Source: Tolypothrix sp. PCC 7712
Lineage (GTDB): Bacteria > Cyanobacteriota > Cyanobacteriia > Cyanobacteriales > Nostocaceae
DNA length: 64,000 nt
Assembly: GCF_025860405.1 (NCBI RefSeq)
Contig: NZ_CP063785.1
Span: forward strand, 8,743,390-8,807,389
Direction of reading: 5' to 3'
Position numbers and translations under genes: made by a program. Position 1 is the first letter of the stretch. Every line of letters starts with the position of its first letter. The notes beneath the pieces are model-generated. The model searched no databases. It was not told the DNA's origin and saw only the letters and a list, made by a program, of their open reading frames with translations. Positions 50,867-59,878 of this stretch are shown here, one piece after another.

Positions 50867-52345
50867 CTACTTTTTAAAATATCTCGGTAATTCGATGCGA
50901 AATGTGGAACCTTCACCGAGGGTGCTGGTGACGCTGATGGTACCTTGCATCATTTGCACTAATGATTTAGTGATGGCTAACCCTAAACCCATACCTTCAT
51001 AAAGACGGGTATTACTTTGATCGACTTGTCGGAAACGCTCAAAAATATACTCAATGTCAGCAGGAGCGATTCCAATACCTGTATCTTCAACTGCGATCGC
51101 AATTTTATCAGCAGTGATTTCCCAGACTTTTAGTTTAATGCTACCTGCAGCAGTGAATTTAATAGCGTTTAACAACAGCTTGACTAAAACTTGTCTGAGG
51201 CGATCGCTGTCGTTGACGATTAAGGGAGAATTGAGATTAATCTCTACTTGCAGATTTAGTGACTTTTCCTCAGCTAGATAACTGTGTTCAGCTAGGGTAG
51301 TTAACACCAAAGTCTCTAAATTAAATTCTTCTGTATGAAACGATAGATTACCTGCTTCCGCATGAGCAAAGTAAAGCATATCATCAATAATGGACAATAA
51401 ATGATTCCCATTATTGAAAATGCGTTGGATCATCTCCGTTTGTAACTCAGATAAGGTAGAGTTACGCTGACGTAACAACACCTGTGATAATCCCAAAATC
51501 ACGTTCAGGGGTGTGCGGAGTTCATGGGAAGTGATAGCTAAAAATTGGGACTTTAACTCGCCTGTTTCTACAAGTTGTTGGTTTTTTAGCTGAATTTGCT
51601 GGTGAATTTTTTCCAGTTCGAGATTTTGCGCTAAGAGAATCTCGTTTTGTCTGGCTAAACGTTCTTCTCTTTCTTCTAAAACTTGGAGCATGATCGTATT
51701 ATTGATTGCGATCGCTGCTACCTCAGCTATTACATCTAAAAGGTGTTGTGCAGCAGTATTAAATGCATAGGGATTTTTCCAGTTACCAATTGCCAGAACT
51801 CCCAATTTGCCAGCTTGTACCGACTTAATTGGTACAGCATACATTGATGCAGGTGTGACAGATGGTAAGACTGGGACGCAAGGAAAAAATGGACATGAGG
51901 AAAAGCCGTCAATTACACAGTCTTTATGTACCTGGCTTGCTTGATATATCTGGGATATACCTGTAGCAAATACTTGAGCTAGTAACCCTGACTTAGTATT
52001 GAAAGGTTGATCGTAGGAGATTGATTCTTGTTGCTCACCCCACAACTTATCACCAATATCTAAAGAGTTATTGAGTTTGAGAATATGTAGATTTTCTGCA
52101 CTAATGCCTGTTGTGGTGATTAATTCTAATTGTTGCGATTGGGCATTATATAGGGCTATCAAACAAAATTGAGCAATATCAACGATATTACATGCTTCCC
52201 TAGCTATCACCTCTAAGAGGTCGGGTAAATGTGTGATTTGCTGGTTGGTGATATTAGTTAGCATCTGAAGTATCCCCAGTTGTTGAGGTAATTGGGGAGA
52301 GATGGGTTTATTCCCTATATCGGTGTGCTGTCCAGTTAAAATCAT
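50867..52345 (-). CDS. GAF-domain sensor histidine kinase
   Basis: This 492-residue protein is cytoplasmic: no membrane helices are seen. A GAF-like sensor (about 30-225, for example DIAQFCLIALYNAQSQ ... YAVPIKSVQAGKLGVLAIG) is followed by a coiled-coil linker (about 225-265). The kinase core has the H-box HELRTPLNVILGLSQ, N-box LLLNAIKFT, G1 DTGIGIAP, F-box FERFRQ and G2 GMGLGLAI. It phosphorylates a response regulator on signal; no partner lies beside it. The nearest response regulator gene in the window is 6 kb away and not linked. Signal is unknown. Confidence 0.9.
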   Translation of the reverse strand: MILTGQHTDIGNKPISPQLPQQLGILQMLTNITNQQITHLPDLLEVIAREACNIVDIAQFCLIALYNAQSQQLELITTTGISAENLHILKLNNSLDIGDKLWGEQQESISYDQPFNTKSGLLAQVFATGISQIYQASQVHKDCVIDGFSSCPFFPCVPVLPSVTPASMYAVPIKSVQAGKLGVLAIGNWKNPYAFNTAAQHLLDVIAEVAAIAINNTIMLQVLEEREERLARQNEILLAQNLELEKIHQQIQLKNQQLVETGELKSQFLAITSHELRTPLNVILGLSQVLLRQRNSTLSELQTEMIQRIFNNGNHLLSIIDDMLYFAHAEAGNLSFHTEEFNLETLVLTTLAEHSYLAEEKSLNLQVEINLNSPLIVNDSDRLRQVLVKLLLNAIKFTAAGSIKLKVWEITADKIAIAVEDTGIGIAPADIEYIFERFRQVDQSNTRLYEGMGLGLAITKSLVQMMQGTISVTSTLGEGSTFRIELPRYFKK

Positions 52346-52569
52346 AATTGCCTAATGGCTATTTATTTCCATATATGTTGCATCTGGCTCTCTCTCAGCG
52401 ATTTTTATTGAAAAATCTGCTTCCAAAATGACATTTTTTCCACCTAGGCTTTAATTAATTTTGGGTTGAGGATAATTTCAACAATATTCACTTCGCAGAC
52501 GCATAAAGGCTCATCCTAAATATAGCTTTTCCCAACTTAAGGAGGTAGCTTTTTAAAGCTAGTAACTTT
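52346..52569. other. Intergenic region upstream of a small ORF
   Basis: Spacer between the kinase gene and a possible small ORF. It ends in a strong AAGGAGG (52539-52545) followed by an AGCTTT/AAAGCT hairpin (52547-52560), which brings the Shine-Dalgarno closer to GTG 52570. Confidence 0.45.
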
Positions 52570-52707
52570 GTGAAACAAGATTTTATTAACCTCAGTATGC
52601 TTAAGAAAAACTACCAATTTTTTCTTGGAATTATCTGGGTATTGATGATCGCATTTTGCGCCAGCTTGCTTGCATTCGCAATCAGTTACTATCTCTTTAT
52701 TGCATAA
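52570..52707 (+). CDS. Possible small membrane protein (36-45 aa)
   Basis: An open frame from GTG 52570 (45 residues) or ATG 52597 (36 residues) encodes MLKKNYQFFLGIIWVLMIAF, then a hydrophobic end. It is a single transmembrane helix with two lysines at the front, as in small membrane proteins of photosynthetic or stress complexes. AAGGAGG lies 24 nt before the GTG across a small hairpin that would shorten the distance. No homologue is recognised. It stands alone, with about 660 nt of AT-rich sequence after it. The call is tentative. Confidence 0.35.
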   Translation: MKQDFINLSMLKKNYQFFLGIIWVLMIAFCASLLAFAISYYLFIA

Positions 52708-53394
52708 GCGTTCTCCAAGATGTTCTCTAATCGGCTCATTAATTTTTCGTAGATGCCGATTATTTTATCAATTTCTTGCGATTATTACCTTATCTTTTTA
52801 TCAGTGGTTATACTGATTTTTTAATTTAATTTTCTTTATCTATTATTCCAAAAATATAGATTTTTATGTAAATCAACTAAAATTTATCTGATAATTTTTG
52901 CTGTTCAATATAGACAAAGCTTTAATTTTGAAATATATTGGAATAATTTTTATATAAAAACTGTATTTATTAATCAATAACTATTGTTATCTATTTCAAA
53001 ACTATATAGTTATAGCAGCTATATATGATTTGTGAAAATAGAGATGCTTAGATACTCTAATTATTGAAAATTGTGGGTATCTTGTGATTCACAGATTATT
53101 AATTATTGCTGTTATTGATCAGCATTGACATGAAAAATTTGCTAATTAATTCGCTGTTCACAGATAGGAATCACATTTTATTTTTGCGGAGCGAGTCTGT
53201 TCTCTCTTACCTGTTAAGACTTTCTTGCCTATCGCACAGGCGCTGCGCGAAACGCACCATGTAAATAATTTCTCTCAATCAAATCAGAGCAGAAAGAATA
53301 ACTAATGGCAGAGGATATAGGAACGTGGCTCTTTTGACATAGGCAGTAGCATCCATTAAACTACCCCTTGCAAATCAAAACAGAATTTCTGCTA
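52708..53394. other. AT-rich intergenic region
   Basis: This 690-nt region upstream of anmK is AT-rich and shows no gene. One GC-richer block (53215-53260, TATCGCACAGGCGCTGCGCG) may be a dispersed repeat. The anmK promoter should be within the last 150 nt. Confidence 0.5.
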
Positions 53395-54639
53395 ATGCAT
53401 TCCACTGAACAAACTGCTGTGCCCACTCGCGTTATTGGTCTAATCAGTGGCACGTCTGTAGATGGTATAGACGCTGCCTTGGTAGAGATTACTGGTAAGG
53501 ATTTAGATCTCAAAGTCGAGTTATTAGCCGGAGAAACATATCCTTACCCCCCCAATCTCAGAGAAAAAATTTTAGCAGTTTGTGCTGGGGAAGCTATCTC
53601 AATGGCAGAATTGGCAGAAATAGATGATGCGATCGCCTTTGCTTTTGCTCAAGCTGCCCAAAATATTCAAATTGGTCATCAAAGCGCTACTTTAATCGGC
53701 TCTCATGGTCAAACAGTTTACCATCGGCCACCCGTGGATTGGGGACTGGGGACTGGGAAGACAAGGGGACAAGGAGACGAGACAGAAATCACAAATTACC
53801 AATTACCCATTACCCAATCCAAATCTCTAGGTTATACCTTACAAATTGGTCGTGGTGCTTTAATTGCTCATCTTACGGGAATTACTACTGTGAGTAATTT
53901 CCGTGTTGCGGATATTGCGATTGGTGGACATGGTGCGCCTCTGGTTCCTAGAGTTGACGCTTATTTACTCAGCCATCCCCAGGAGGCGCGTTGTGTTCAA
54001 AATATTGGTGGTATTGGTAATGTTGCTTATCTACCCCCTCGCCGTGATGATTGGCTGGAGAAAATTCGCGGCTGGGATACTGGCCCAGGAAATAGCCTGT
54101 TAGATTTGGCTGTACAGCATCTAACTAACGGTGCTAAAACATACGATGAAAACGGACAGTGGGCAGCAAGCGGTAATCCTTGTCAGCCCTTAATAGAACA
54201 ATGGTTGACCCAAAATTACTTTCATCTCCCACCCCCAAAATCTACAGGTAGAGAGTTATTTGGTGTAGCTTATTTGCAACAGTGTTTACAAGATGCTGAA
54301 GCCTATCAACTTAGCCCAGCAGATTTACTAGCCACCCTTACAGAACTGACAGCCGCAACTATCGCTGAAAGTTACCGGAATTTTTTACCGCAATTACCCG
54401 ATCGCATCCTATTATGTGGTGGTGGTAGTCACAATCTTTATTTAAAGCAGCGTTTACAGTCATTATTGCCATCTGTACCAGTCATGACTACCGATGAAGT
54501 TGGTTTAAATGCAGATTTTAAAGAAGCGATCGCCTTCGCAGTTTTAGCCTATTGGCGACAATTAGGTATTCCTGGTAACCTACCTAGCGCTACTGGCGCA
54601 CCTCACGAAGTCCTTCTAGGAGAAATTTCCCCTACTTAA
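53395..54639 (+). CDS. anmK: Anhydro-N-acetylmuramic acid kinase, with repeat-derived insert
   Basis: This kinase recycles peptidoglycan by converting 1,6-anhydro-MurNAc plus ATP to MurNAc-6-phosphate. Start is ATG 53395 (MHSTEQTAVPTRV), 414 residues; an in-frame TTG at 53368 is less likely. Marks are GLISGTSVDGIDAALVE near the start, GSHGQTVYHRPP, LQIGRGALIA, VQNIGGIGNVAYLP, WDTGPGNSLLD and LLCGGGSHN. Between HRPP and LGYTLQIGRG it holds about 30 extra residues (114-143) encoded by heptamer-repeat DNA. The site is a surface loop in the family, so the enzyme may still work. Confidence 0.92.
   Translation: MHSTEQTAVPTRVIGLISGTSVDGIDAALVEITGKDLDLKVELLAGETYPYPPNLREKILAVCAGEAISMAELAEIDDAIAFAFAQAAQNIQIGHQSATLIGSHGQTVYHRPPVDWGLGTGKTRGQGDETEITNYQLPITQSKSLGYTLQIGRGALIAHLTGITTVSNFRVADIAIGGHGAPLVPRVDAYLLSHPQEARCVQNIGGIGNVAYLPPRRDDWLEKIRGWDTGPGNSLLDLAVQHLTNGAKTYDENGQWAASGNPCQPLIEQWLTQNYFHLPPPKSTGRELFGVAYLQQCLQDAEAYQLSPADLLATLTELTAATIAESYRNFLPQLPDRILLCGGGSHNLYLKQRLQSLLPSVPVMTTDEVGLNADFKEAIAFAVLAYWRQLGIPGNLPSATGAPHEVLLGEISPT
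53734..53823. repeat. STRR-type insertion inside anmK
   Basis: GGGGACTGGGGACTGGG, a purine-rich AAGGGGACAAGG stretch, and AATTACCCATTACCC (in AATTACCAATTACCCATTACCC) lie in frame within anmK, encoding a segment ending NYQLPITQ. The same heptamer types fill intergenic tracts elsewhere in the window. Confidence 0.85.
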
Positions 54640-54862
54640 TAATGTTTCAGTTTAAAGTTTATAAATTTAAGCAAGCTGGTAATTAAATAACTTATAGGTT
54701 AAAGGCAAAAGGTTAAAAGGAGAAAGGGAAACAAAAAAAACCTTTTCCCCGTTACCCAATTTTCCAAAGTTATACTTTAACTTATTTACCACCTGACATT
54801 TTGGCGTTTCAAATATATCTTTAAGTCTCGGTGGTATTCGAGCAAGACAAGGAACATCCAAA

Positions 54863-55309
54863 GTGGCTCATACTTTTTTAATGCAACCCGGGCGCTGGAC
54901 ATTACAAGGTAGTTGGCTAGAACGTAATAGTATGCCCATTAATGTCAAGGGTATGATCTTGGTGGCTTGGAATCGGGATAACTGGTTTACTATGGCGACA
55001 AAGCTGATATTTCCAGGTAGCGATCGCACAGAAATTGCGTTGCAATACAAAGGACGCTTAGATGATGGAGAACGCCAATATACTTTTTTGCTCCAACATA
55101 ATCTTTTAGGACAGGTTGAAGGCGAAGGTTTGATTGGAGTATCAACAATTGTGCAACGTTACTGGGCATTAAACGATCGCCAACGTCGTAGTGGTTTTGA
55201 AACTTTACATCAATTATCAGAAGATAACTACTACTTAAGTAGCGCTGTTTTAACTGGACATTTTTTAAATAGCACTATAGAAGCCAACCTTGAACGTCAA
55301 TCAAAATAA
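54863..55309 (+). CDS. Conserved hypothetical protein, beta-rich
   Basis: This 148-residue protein starts at GTG 54863 (MAHTFLMQPGRWTLQGSWLE) after GGAAC. It is beta-strand-rich, with pattern G-W-x-L-x-G-S-W and later TEIALQYKGRL, YTFLLQHN. The layout is compatible with a small beta-barrel or lipocalin-like fold, but no family is recognised. No signal peptide or membrane segment. It is 220 nt after anmK, with AAAGGTTAAAAGG repeat-like spacer between, so separate transcription is likely. Confidence 0.6.
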   Translation: MAHTFLMQPGRWTLQGSWLERNSMPINVKGMILVAWNRDNWFTMATKLIFPGSDRTEIALQYKGRLDDGERQYTFLLQHNLLGQVEGEGLIGVSTIVQRYWALNDRQRRSGFETLHQLSEDNYYLSSAVLTGHFLNSTIEANLERQSK

Positions 55310-55319
55310 TATTTGGTGT

Positions 55320-55490
55320 TTGGTAATTGGTAATTGGTAATTGGTAATAGTTATTTCCCCTTGTCCCCTTGTCCCCCCATCTCTCCCTCATCTCCCTCAT
55401 CTCCCCAATCCCCAATCCCCAATCCCCATTACCCCTTATCCCCAGAGGGGGCCCCGAGTTCCCCAATCCCCAGTCCCCAATCCCTACCCC
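55320..55490. repeat. Mixed heptamer tract with GGGGCCCC element
   Basis: TAATTGG units (55323-55347) are followed by CCCAATC units (55400-55428), a reversed CGGGGCCCC element (55426-55460) and more CCCCAAT/CCCCAGT. The tract reaches the 3' end of the MFS gene, which is convergent with the hypothetical gene. Confidence 0.9.
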
Positions 55491-56761
55491 CTAACCAAAA
55501 TCCGATTGAGATACTGCAAAATTCCTACCGTAATGAAAAGACTTAAAGCAAAACAGAGCCAGTAATTATTGACGATAATTCTTGATTGATCGAGCGCCCA
55601 CCCACCTAGCAGAGAACCCATAAAATTGCCCATAGCCCAGCAAAGGGCGTTGATAGAGAAATACACCCCTCGTTGCGATTCAGGGGCTAAATCGGTCACT
55701 AGAGAGGCAGCAAAAGGGGTATAAGAAGTCATAGCTAGGGCAAATACTGCTAGGGCTAAAGTTACCCAAAGCAGATGATGAGATGTGGTGATAGTAGTTA
55801 CCCAAATGAGGCTAAAGCCTATTGCCCAGAGAATAGCCGAAATTGTCAGTGCCAGGGTATGAGAGTAGTTCTTTAAGGCAGCTGCAATAGGAAATTGGCA
55901 GACAATAGCCAAGGCTAGATACCCAGAAAATAGCGTGCTGATGGTGGTTGCTGCAAATCCTGGAGTATCGCCACCGACGTTGACAAAATTTTTAAAGTAA
56001 ATCGGTAGGGTGCTATTTATTTGAGACAGGTAGGTAGTGAAAATAATGTTGACAGCCACGTAGATCAGGAGACGGCGATCGCGTAATGCTGTCATCCAAG
56101 AGGTGAAATGTTGCTTTTTGGGATACTCATCCACCTGGGGTTGATAAGTTTCATTAATTGCCCCATAGACAATCATCAAAAACACCATGAACGAAATAGC
56201 ATCAATGACAAATAGCCCCCGATAAAAGCCAGTCGTCGCCACCCACAATCCTGCTAGCGCACTACCAATCGCTAACCCCAGATGATCTGCTACTTTGGTG
56301 AGGGCAAAAGTTTCGCGGCGATTGCCAACTTCACTGGCATCAGCCACAATCGCTTCACTCGCAGGCCAATAGAAACCCATCCCTAAACCACAAATCAGCC
56401 GCCCAATTACCAAGGTGGCAAAGTTGTTGGTTGCAGCTAACACCAGAGAACCAATTACCGAAATTGCTGCTGCTAGCAGTAAGGTGCGACGACGGCCCCA
56501 ATTAGGAGAATCTGCTAGAGAACCACCAACAATTTTTCCCACAATACCCAAAATTGAAGCGCTAGCCAAAGCAATACCAACAGAGGTTGCGGATAAGCCA
56601 ACTTGATTGACGAAAAATATGGGGGCGTAAAACATGGTAAAGCCAGTCCCTACTTCCGATAGGAACCTCGCGATCGCAAAAATCCCTACTTGGGAATTAA
56701 TTTGGGGTAACCACGAGAATAACTCCGATTCAAGCGCTGGCTGTCTGGATGGGAATTTCAT
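55484..56761 (-). CDS. Major facilitator superfamily transporter
   Basis: This 425-residue protein has about 12 membrane segments and the MFS loop motif G-x-L-A-D-x-x-x-R-R-x in VGGSLADSPNWGRRR (near 76-90). Other helices include LVIGRLICGLGMGFYWPASEA and the C-terminal FSINALCWAMGNFMGSLLGGW. It moves a small solute, possibly a drug or sugar, by proton exchange; the substrate cannot be told. The cytoplasmic loop in the middle (about 205-230) is short. The gene is alone, and its upstream 460 nt carry DnaA-box-like sites. Confidence 0.85.
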   Translation of the reverse strand: MKFPSRQPALESELFSWLPQINSQVGIFAIARFLSEVGTGFTMFYAPIFFVNQVGLSATSVGIALASASILGIVGKIVGGSLADSPNWGRRRTLLLAAAISVIGSLVLAATNNFATLVIGRLICGLGMGFYWPASEAIVADASEVGNRRETFALTKVADHLGLAIGSALAGLWVATTGFYRGLFVIDAISFMVFLMIVYGAINETYQPQVDEYPKKQHFTSWMTALRDRRLLIYVAVNIIFTTYLSQINSTLPIYFKNFVNVGGDTPGFAATTISTLFSGYLALAIVCQFPIAAALKNYSHTLALTISAILWAIGFSLIWVTTITTSHHLLWVTLALAVFALAMTSYTPFAASLVTDLAPESQRGVYFSINALCWAMGNFMGSLLGGWALDQSRIIVNNYWLCFALSLFITVGILQYLNRILVRG

Positions 56762-56812
56762 TGAAAAATTATGTTTTTGTAATTCTTATTATTGGCGGGG
56801 ATTTTCCTCACA

Positions 56813-56854
56813 GATTCCACAGGATTTCCACAGGCATTTTACATGTTTTCCACA
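56813..56854 (+). promoter_or_regulatory. Cluster of DnaA-box-like sites, phased at 11 bp
   Basis: Three direct 9-mers, GATTCCACA (56813-56821), ATTTCCACA (56824-56832) and TTTTCCACA (56846-56854), start 11 and 22 bp apart. TTTTCCACA is the DnaA-box form known from cyanobacteria. The spacing puts them on one face of the helix. They could mark a replication origin or a DnaA-controlled promoter for the MFS gene (which begins 52 nt away, on the other strand). Confidence 0.5.
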
Positions 56855-57224
56855 GATGCTCTACGAGTTCATAGGCGGTTGCCACCTTATTGGGGATTGT
56901 TTGCTTTTTGGTTTCGGTAGTCTCAGTGACTGAGTTTTTGTTAACATTAGTAACAAAAAACAGGTTCAAACCCTGATTTTATCGTCGTAATTTACTTTTT
57001 ATACCACCGTTTTTAACATTTCGCAGCATTGACAAACCTACCCCCTCTTAGCGCACAATGATTCGGCTTGCTGTTGTAGTTCGTTCAACCGTTAACATCT
57101 ATATGGGTAAAATTACCTCAGGTGTTGACGTAGATTGTCGAGTAAGCAAAGGGTTGTGTTTTCGCCCTCAGCTGTCACTGCAAGCAACTAGTCCCTCTTG
57201 ATTGACCTCAGAGGAGGAAATCTC
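56855..57224. other. Intergenic region
   Basis: This region separates the DnaA-box-like sites from the DUF2811 gene. No gene is seen. A SD-like GAGGAGG (57211-57217) precedes the DUF2811 start. Confidence 0.45.
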
Positions 57225-57422
57225 ATGAACGCAACAGTTAACATTTTTACAGAAATCCCAGAAGCACTTCACGAATCCCTAAAAACCTACTTAGAAACAC
57301 ATCCTGATTGGGATCAAAACCGAGTATTAACGGCGGCTTTGTCACTGTTTTTACTGCAAAATGGAGATAGTGATCGCCGTGCTGCTCGTGTTTATTTAGA
57401 AACCTTGTTTCATCACAGCTAA
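57225..57422 (+). CDS. DUF2811 family small protein
   Basis: This 65-residue protein from ATG 57225 (GAGGAGG 7 nt before it) reads MNATVNIFTEIPEALHESLKTY and ends in SDRRAARVYLETLFHHS. The E-I-P-E-x-L-H and L-F-L-L-Q-N-G blocks match the cyanobacterial DUF2811 family, which has a ribbon-helix-helix-like or small helical fold of unknown function. A TTG at 57198 would add nine residues, but the ribosome site favours the ATG. A hairpin follows 17 nt after the stop. Confidence 0.85.
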   Translation: MNATVNIFTEIPEALHESLKTYLETHPDWDQNRVLTAALSLFLLQNGDSDRRAARVYLETLFHHS

Positions 57423-57438
57423 CTATAAAAATAAATAG

Positions 57439-57476
57439 CCACAACGCTCTATGCTATCAAGCATACTCCGTTGTGG
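57439..57476 (+). terminator. Hairpin after DUF2811 gene
   Basis: CCACAACG pairs with CGTTGTGG around an inner ATGCT/AGCAT stem. The structure is stable but is not followed by a T-run, so it may be an mRNA-stabilising hairpin or a factor-dependent end. Confidence 0.6.
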
Positions 57477-57663
57477 TGGTCATCACGGTGCTATTCTGGT
57501 TCATATTCAACTGTAAGCAAACTTAGTAATTTATCCTAGAGAAATAAGTGCGCTCTTGGGCTGCAAAGCATTCAATATTTGGCACTAATGATTAAATTTA
57601 TCAGGTGCGATCGCAAAATTTGAGGATGGATGTTCTATTTTGTGACATCCATCCTCTATAATT

Positions 57664-57791
57664 TAGGACTTACGCCAGCAAAATTTGTCATTGCGGCCGG
57701 AACGTAGTTTAGGGAAGCAATCCCATAATTTTAGGCGATTACGTCGCTACGCTCGTAATGACGTAATTCCGTAACTTTCGCGTAAGTCCTA
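57664..57791. mobile_element. MITE-like element with 12-bp terminal inverted repeats
   Basis: TAGGACTTACGC (57664-57675) and GCGTAAGTCCTA (57780-57791) are perfect terminal inverted repeats of a 128-bp non-coding segment. The inside contains a second inverted repeat (GTCATTGCGG...CGTAATGACG) like the element at 20347. Possible target duplication is only a short T/TA. It is best explained as a miniature inverted-repeat transposable element, perhaps with a REP-like palindrome nested inside. Confidence 0.7.
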
Positions 57792-58480
57792 TAATTTTTT
57801 ATTTGATTTAATTTCTCACAATACACAATAATATTAAAAATCTCTTCTGAAAGGTAAATATTTTCTAACTAATATGCACCATCTTACATAACCAGCATTT
57901 TTATCTGAATGGTTTAACGATTCTCAAATAAATTACTGGTATGTATTGGTGCATCGTCCACATTCGTAGAATGACTTTGAGGACTATATAAACTTTGTTG
58001 TTAGTCACATTAAAGAAGTTCACCAATTCTGACAACTGAAGTCGTCATCATTAACTGCTGACACAGGATGGATAGACAAACTTCTCCAACCTCCTCAGTA
58101 CTCAGCAATATTTTCAAGTTAGCTATCATAAGTCAGGATTTGGTACAAGCAAGGATGAAAATATCAATCCTTCCTTCTGCCTACTGCCTGATTTTCAATA
58201 CAACATTCAGGCTAGGTTTTGGCACAAACCTTGCCCTGAAAATTTGTCTTTCCCATGCCCCATGCCCAATTCCCCATGCCCAGAACCGTTGCGAGTACGT
58301 CATTGCCAATGGAGCTGGGCTAAATTTAGACACACCAGCTTTGCAAAGAACAGAATCGCTAGTATTGTAGCGACTGTAGACTTCGTTGCATGTTTTAGAT
58401 TGATTTGTGCTTACTGAAGTTACTTTCGTGACTTAAGTCAAAAGTCAAGAGTTAAAAACTCTGGACTATAGACTAAACAT
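57792..58480. other. Intergenic region, 690 nt
   Basis: No convincing gene. A 100-codon plus-strand frame at 58068 has no family features and runs through CCCATGCCC repeats (58255-58280). The 3' end of the regulator gene is at 58481, preceded by a TCAAAAGTCAAGAGTT repeat-like block. Confidence 0.5.
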
Positions 58481-59206
58481 TTAGGAACTAACTTCTAATT
58501 GTGGGGAGTGAGTAGGACATTCAAATTTATATCCCACGCCACGTACTGTCTGAATTAACGCCGGCTGGCTGGCATCAATTTCAATTTTTTTGCGAATTTG
58601 ACCAATATGTACATCTACAACCCGCTGGTCGCCTACATATTCATAGTCCCAGACCTCTTGAATGAGTTCTGCGCGCCGCCAAACTCTACCAGGATGGCTA
58701 GCTAAGAAATGTAACAAGTCAAATTCCAAAGCGGTTAAGGGTACTGGTTGGTTGTTCAGCGCTACTTCCCGCCGGACTGGATCGATCATCAACTTCTCAA
58801 AAACGAGGCGTTTTTGTTCAGCTGTGGTGACTACACGTTGCCGTCGCAAAATAGCTGCTACTCTGACTTCTAATTCTCCCAAACCGAAGGGTTTGGTGAG
58901 ATAGTCATCAGCACCTTTAGCAAAGCCGCGAATTTTGTCAGCTTCGTCTGCGCGGCTCGTGAGCATCAATACAAAAACACCATTGCGACTTTGCATCTCT
59001 TGGCAGAGGTTAAACCCAATTACATCTGGTAAATTTACATCTAAAATCACCAAATCGGGGTTAAATTGCTCAAATAGCGCTAAGGCTGTCTTACCATCCT
59101 CAGCAGCTTCTACTTGATAACTCTGCTTAATTAAAAAGCGTTGGATTAAATTCCGAACCGCTGGGTCGTCATCAACTACAAGAATCTTGGCAGGAGCCAT
59201 GACCAT
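58481..59206 (-). CDS. OmpR-family response regulator (NrrA/Rre37-like)
   Basis: This protein has a receiver domain with the acidic pair DDD near residue 12, phospho-acceptor Asp in LVILDVNLPD, Thr/Ser in MLTSR and Lys in LTKPFG. It is followed by an OmpR winged helix (VPLTALEFDLLHFLASHPGRVWRRAELIQEVWDYEYVGDQRVVDVHIGQIRKKIE). The start is taken at ATG 59206 (MVMAPAK); ATG 59200 is equally possible. It resembles NrrA of Nostoc, a nitrogen-responsive regulator of hetR and sugar catabolism, but this is recollection. Only an imperfect GTAN8TAA site (59389-59402) is seen upstream, so NtcA control is unproven. No kinase lies beside it. Confidence 0.8.
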   Translation of the reverse strand: MVMAPAKILVVDDDPAVRNLIQRFLIKQSYQVEAAEDGKTALALFEQFNPDLVILDVNLPDVIGFNLCQEMQSRNGVFVLMLTSRADEADKIRGFAKGADDYLTKPFGLGELEVRVAAILRRQRVVTTAEQKRLVFEKLMIDPVRREVALNNQPVPLTALEFDLLHFLASHPGRVWRRAELIQEVWDYEYVGDQRVVDVHIGQIRKKIEIDASQPALIQTVRGVGYKFECPTHSPQLEVSS

Positions 59207-59878
59207 CACTTTGCACAAAAATTCATAGGATTAACAGGAGAATTGCGTATAAACGCTGTTTCCACTTAGGGAATTCGTTAAAAATCTACAAGGCTAAGAG
59301 ATGCATTTCCTGACTATCTAAAATAATAGTGTAATCATGTTTTGGATAATTCAACCAGTTAACAGACAAGCATATCAGTGCAAATACTGTAATTTTGGCT
59401 AACTTTGTATCCATAAACTAGAAATTTCCCTCTCAGCCACAGCAGTTTAGTAACCTAGAAGACTTTCCGATCCCAAGTAAGTGGTAATTGAAATTGTTTC
59501 AATATTAAATCGATATGCGGATCGATACCACCTACAATGCTTAAACTGAGTGATTAAAACTCCAGATTGCAGGAGTCAGTGACTAAAAAGGAAATGGAAA
59601 GTTTAATTTTTTCATAAATATTGTATTTTAAGTATTCTGAGTTCAAATTCTAGAGTAGAGCGAGAACTATTCAACGACATGGGGGGATACACGGAGTTAT
59701 GGCAATATGTTAAAGTGACTTATAGTTAAAATTCCCAAGTCGATCAAACTAACCCATGCTAGTATCCAAGTATGGCAACAATTTTGATGGGCATGAGGAT
59801 TACAATCAAAATAAAAGCTAAATTTGTATTTCTGTCAACAAAAGACTGCCGCTGACCGAGGCTGAAATATAAACTCCC
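59207..59878. other. Divergent intergenic region, 670 nt
   Basis: No gene is seen. It must contain promoters for the response regulator (leftwards) and the CPP1-like gene (rightwards). An imperfect NtcA-like site, GTAATTTTGGCTAA, lies at 59389-59402. Confidence 0.5.

Noticed and set aside
56958..56980. Sequence CAGGTTCAAACCCTG that recalls a tRNA T-arm
   Set aside because: It is a small palindrome; no acceptor, D- or anticodon arm could be fitted around it.
58068..58370. 100-codon plus-strand frame
   Set aside because: Composition is not protein-like, it runs through CCCATGCCC repeats and shows no motif.
59389..59402. NtcA site upstream of the NrrA-like regulator
   Set aside because: The motif is GTAN8TAA, not the TAC half-site, and the distance to a -10 box is not canonical; not enough to list as a feature.
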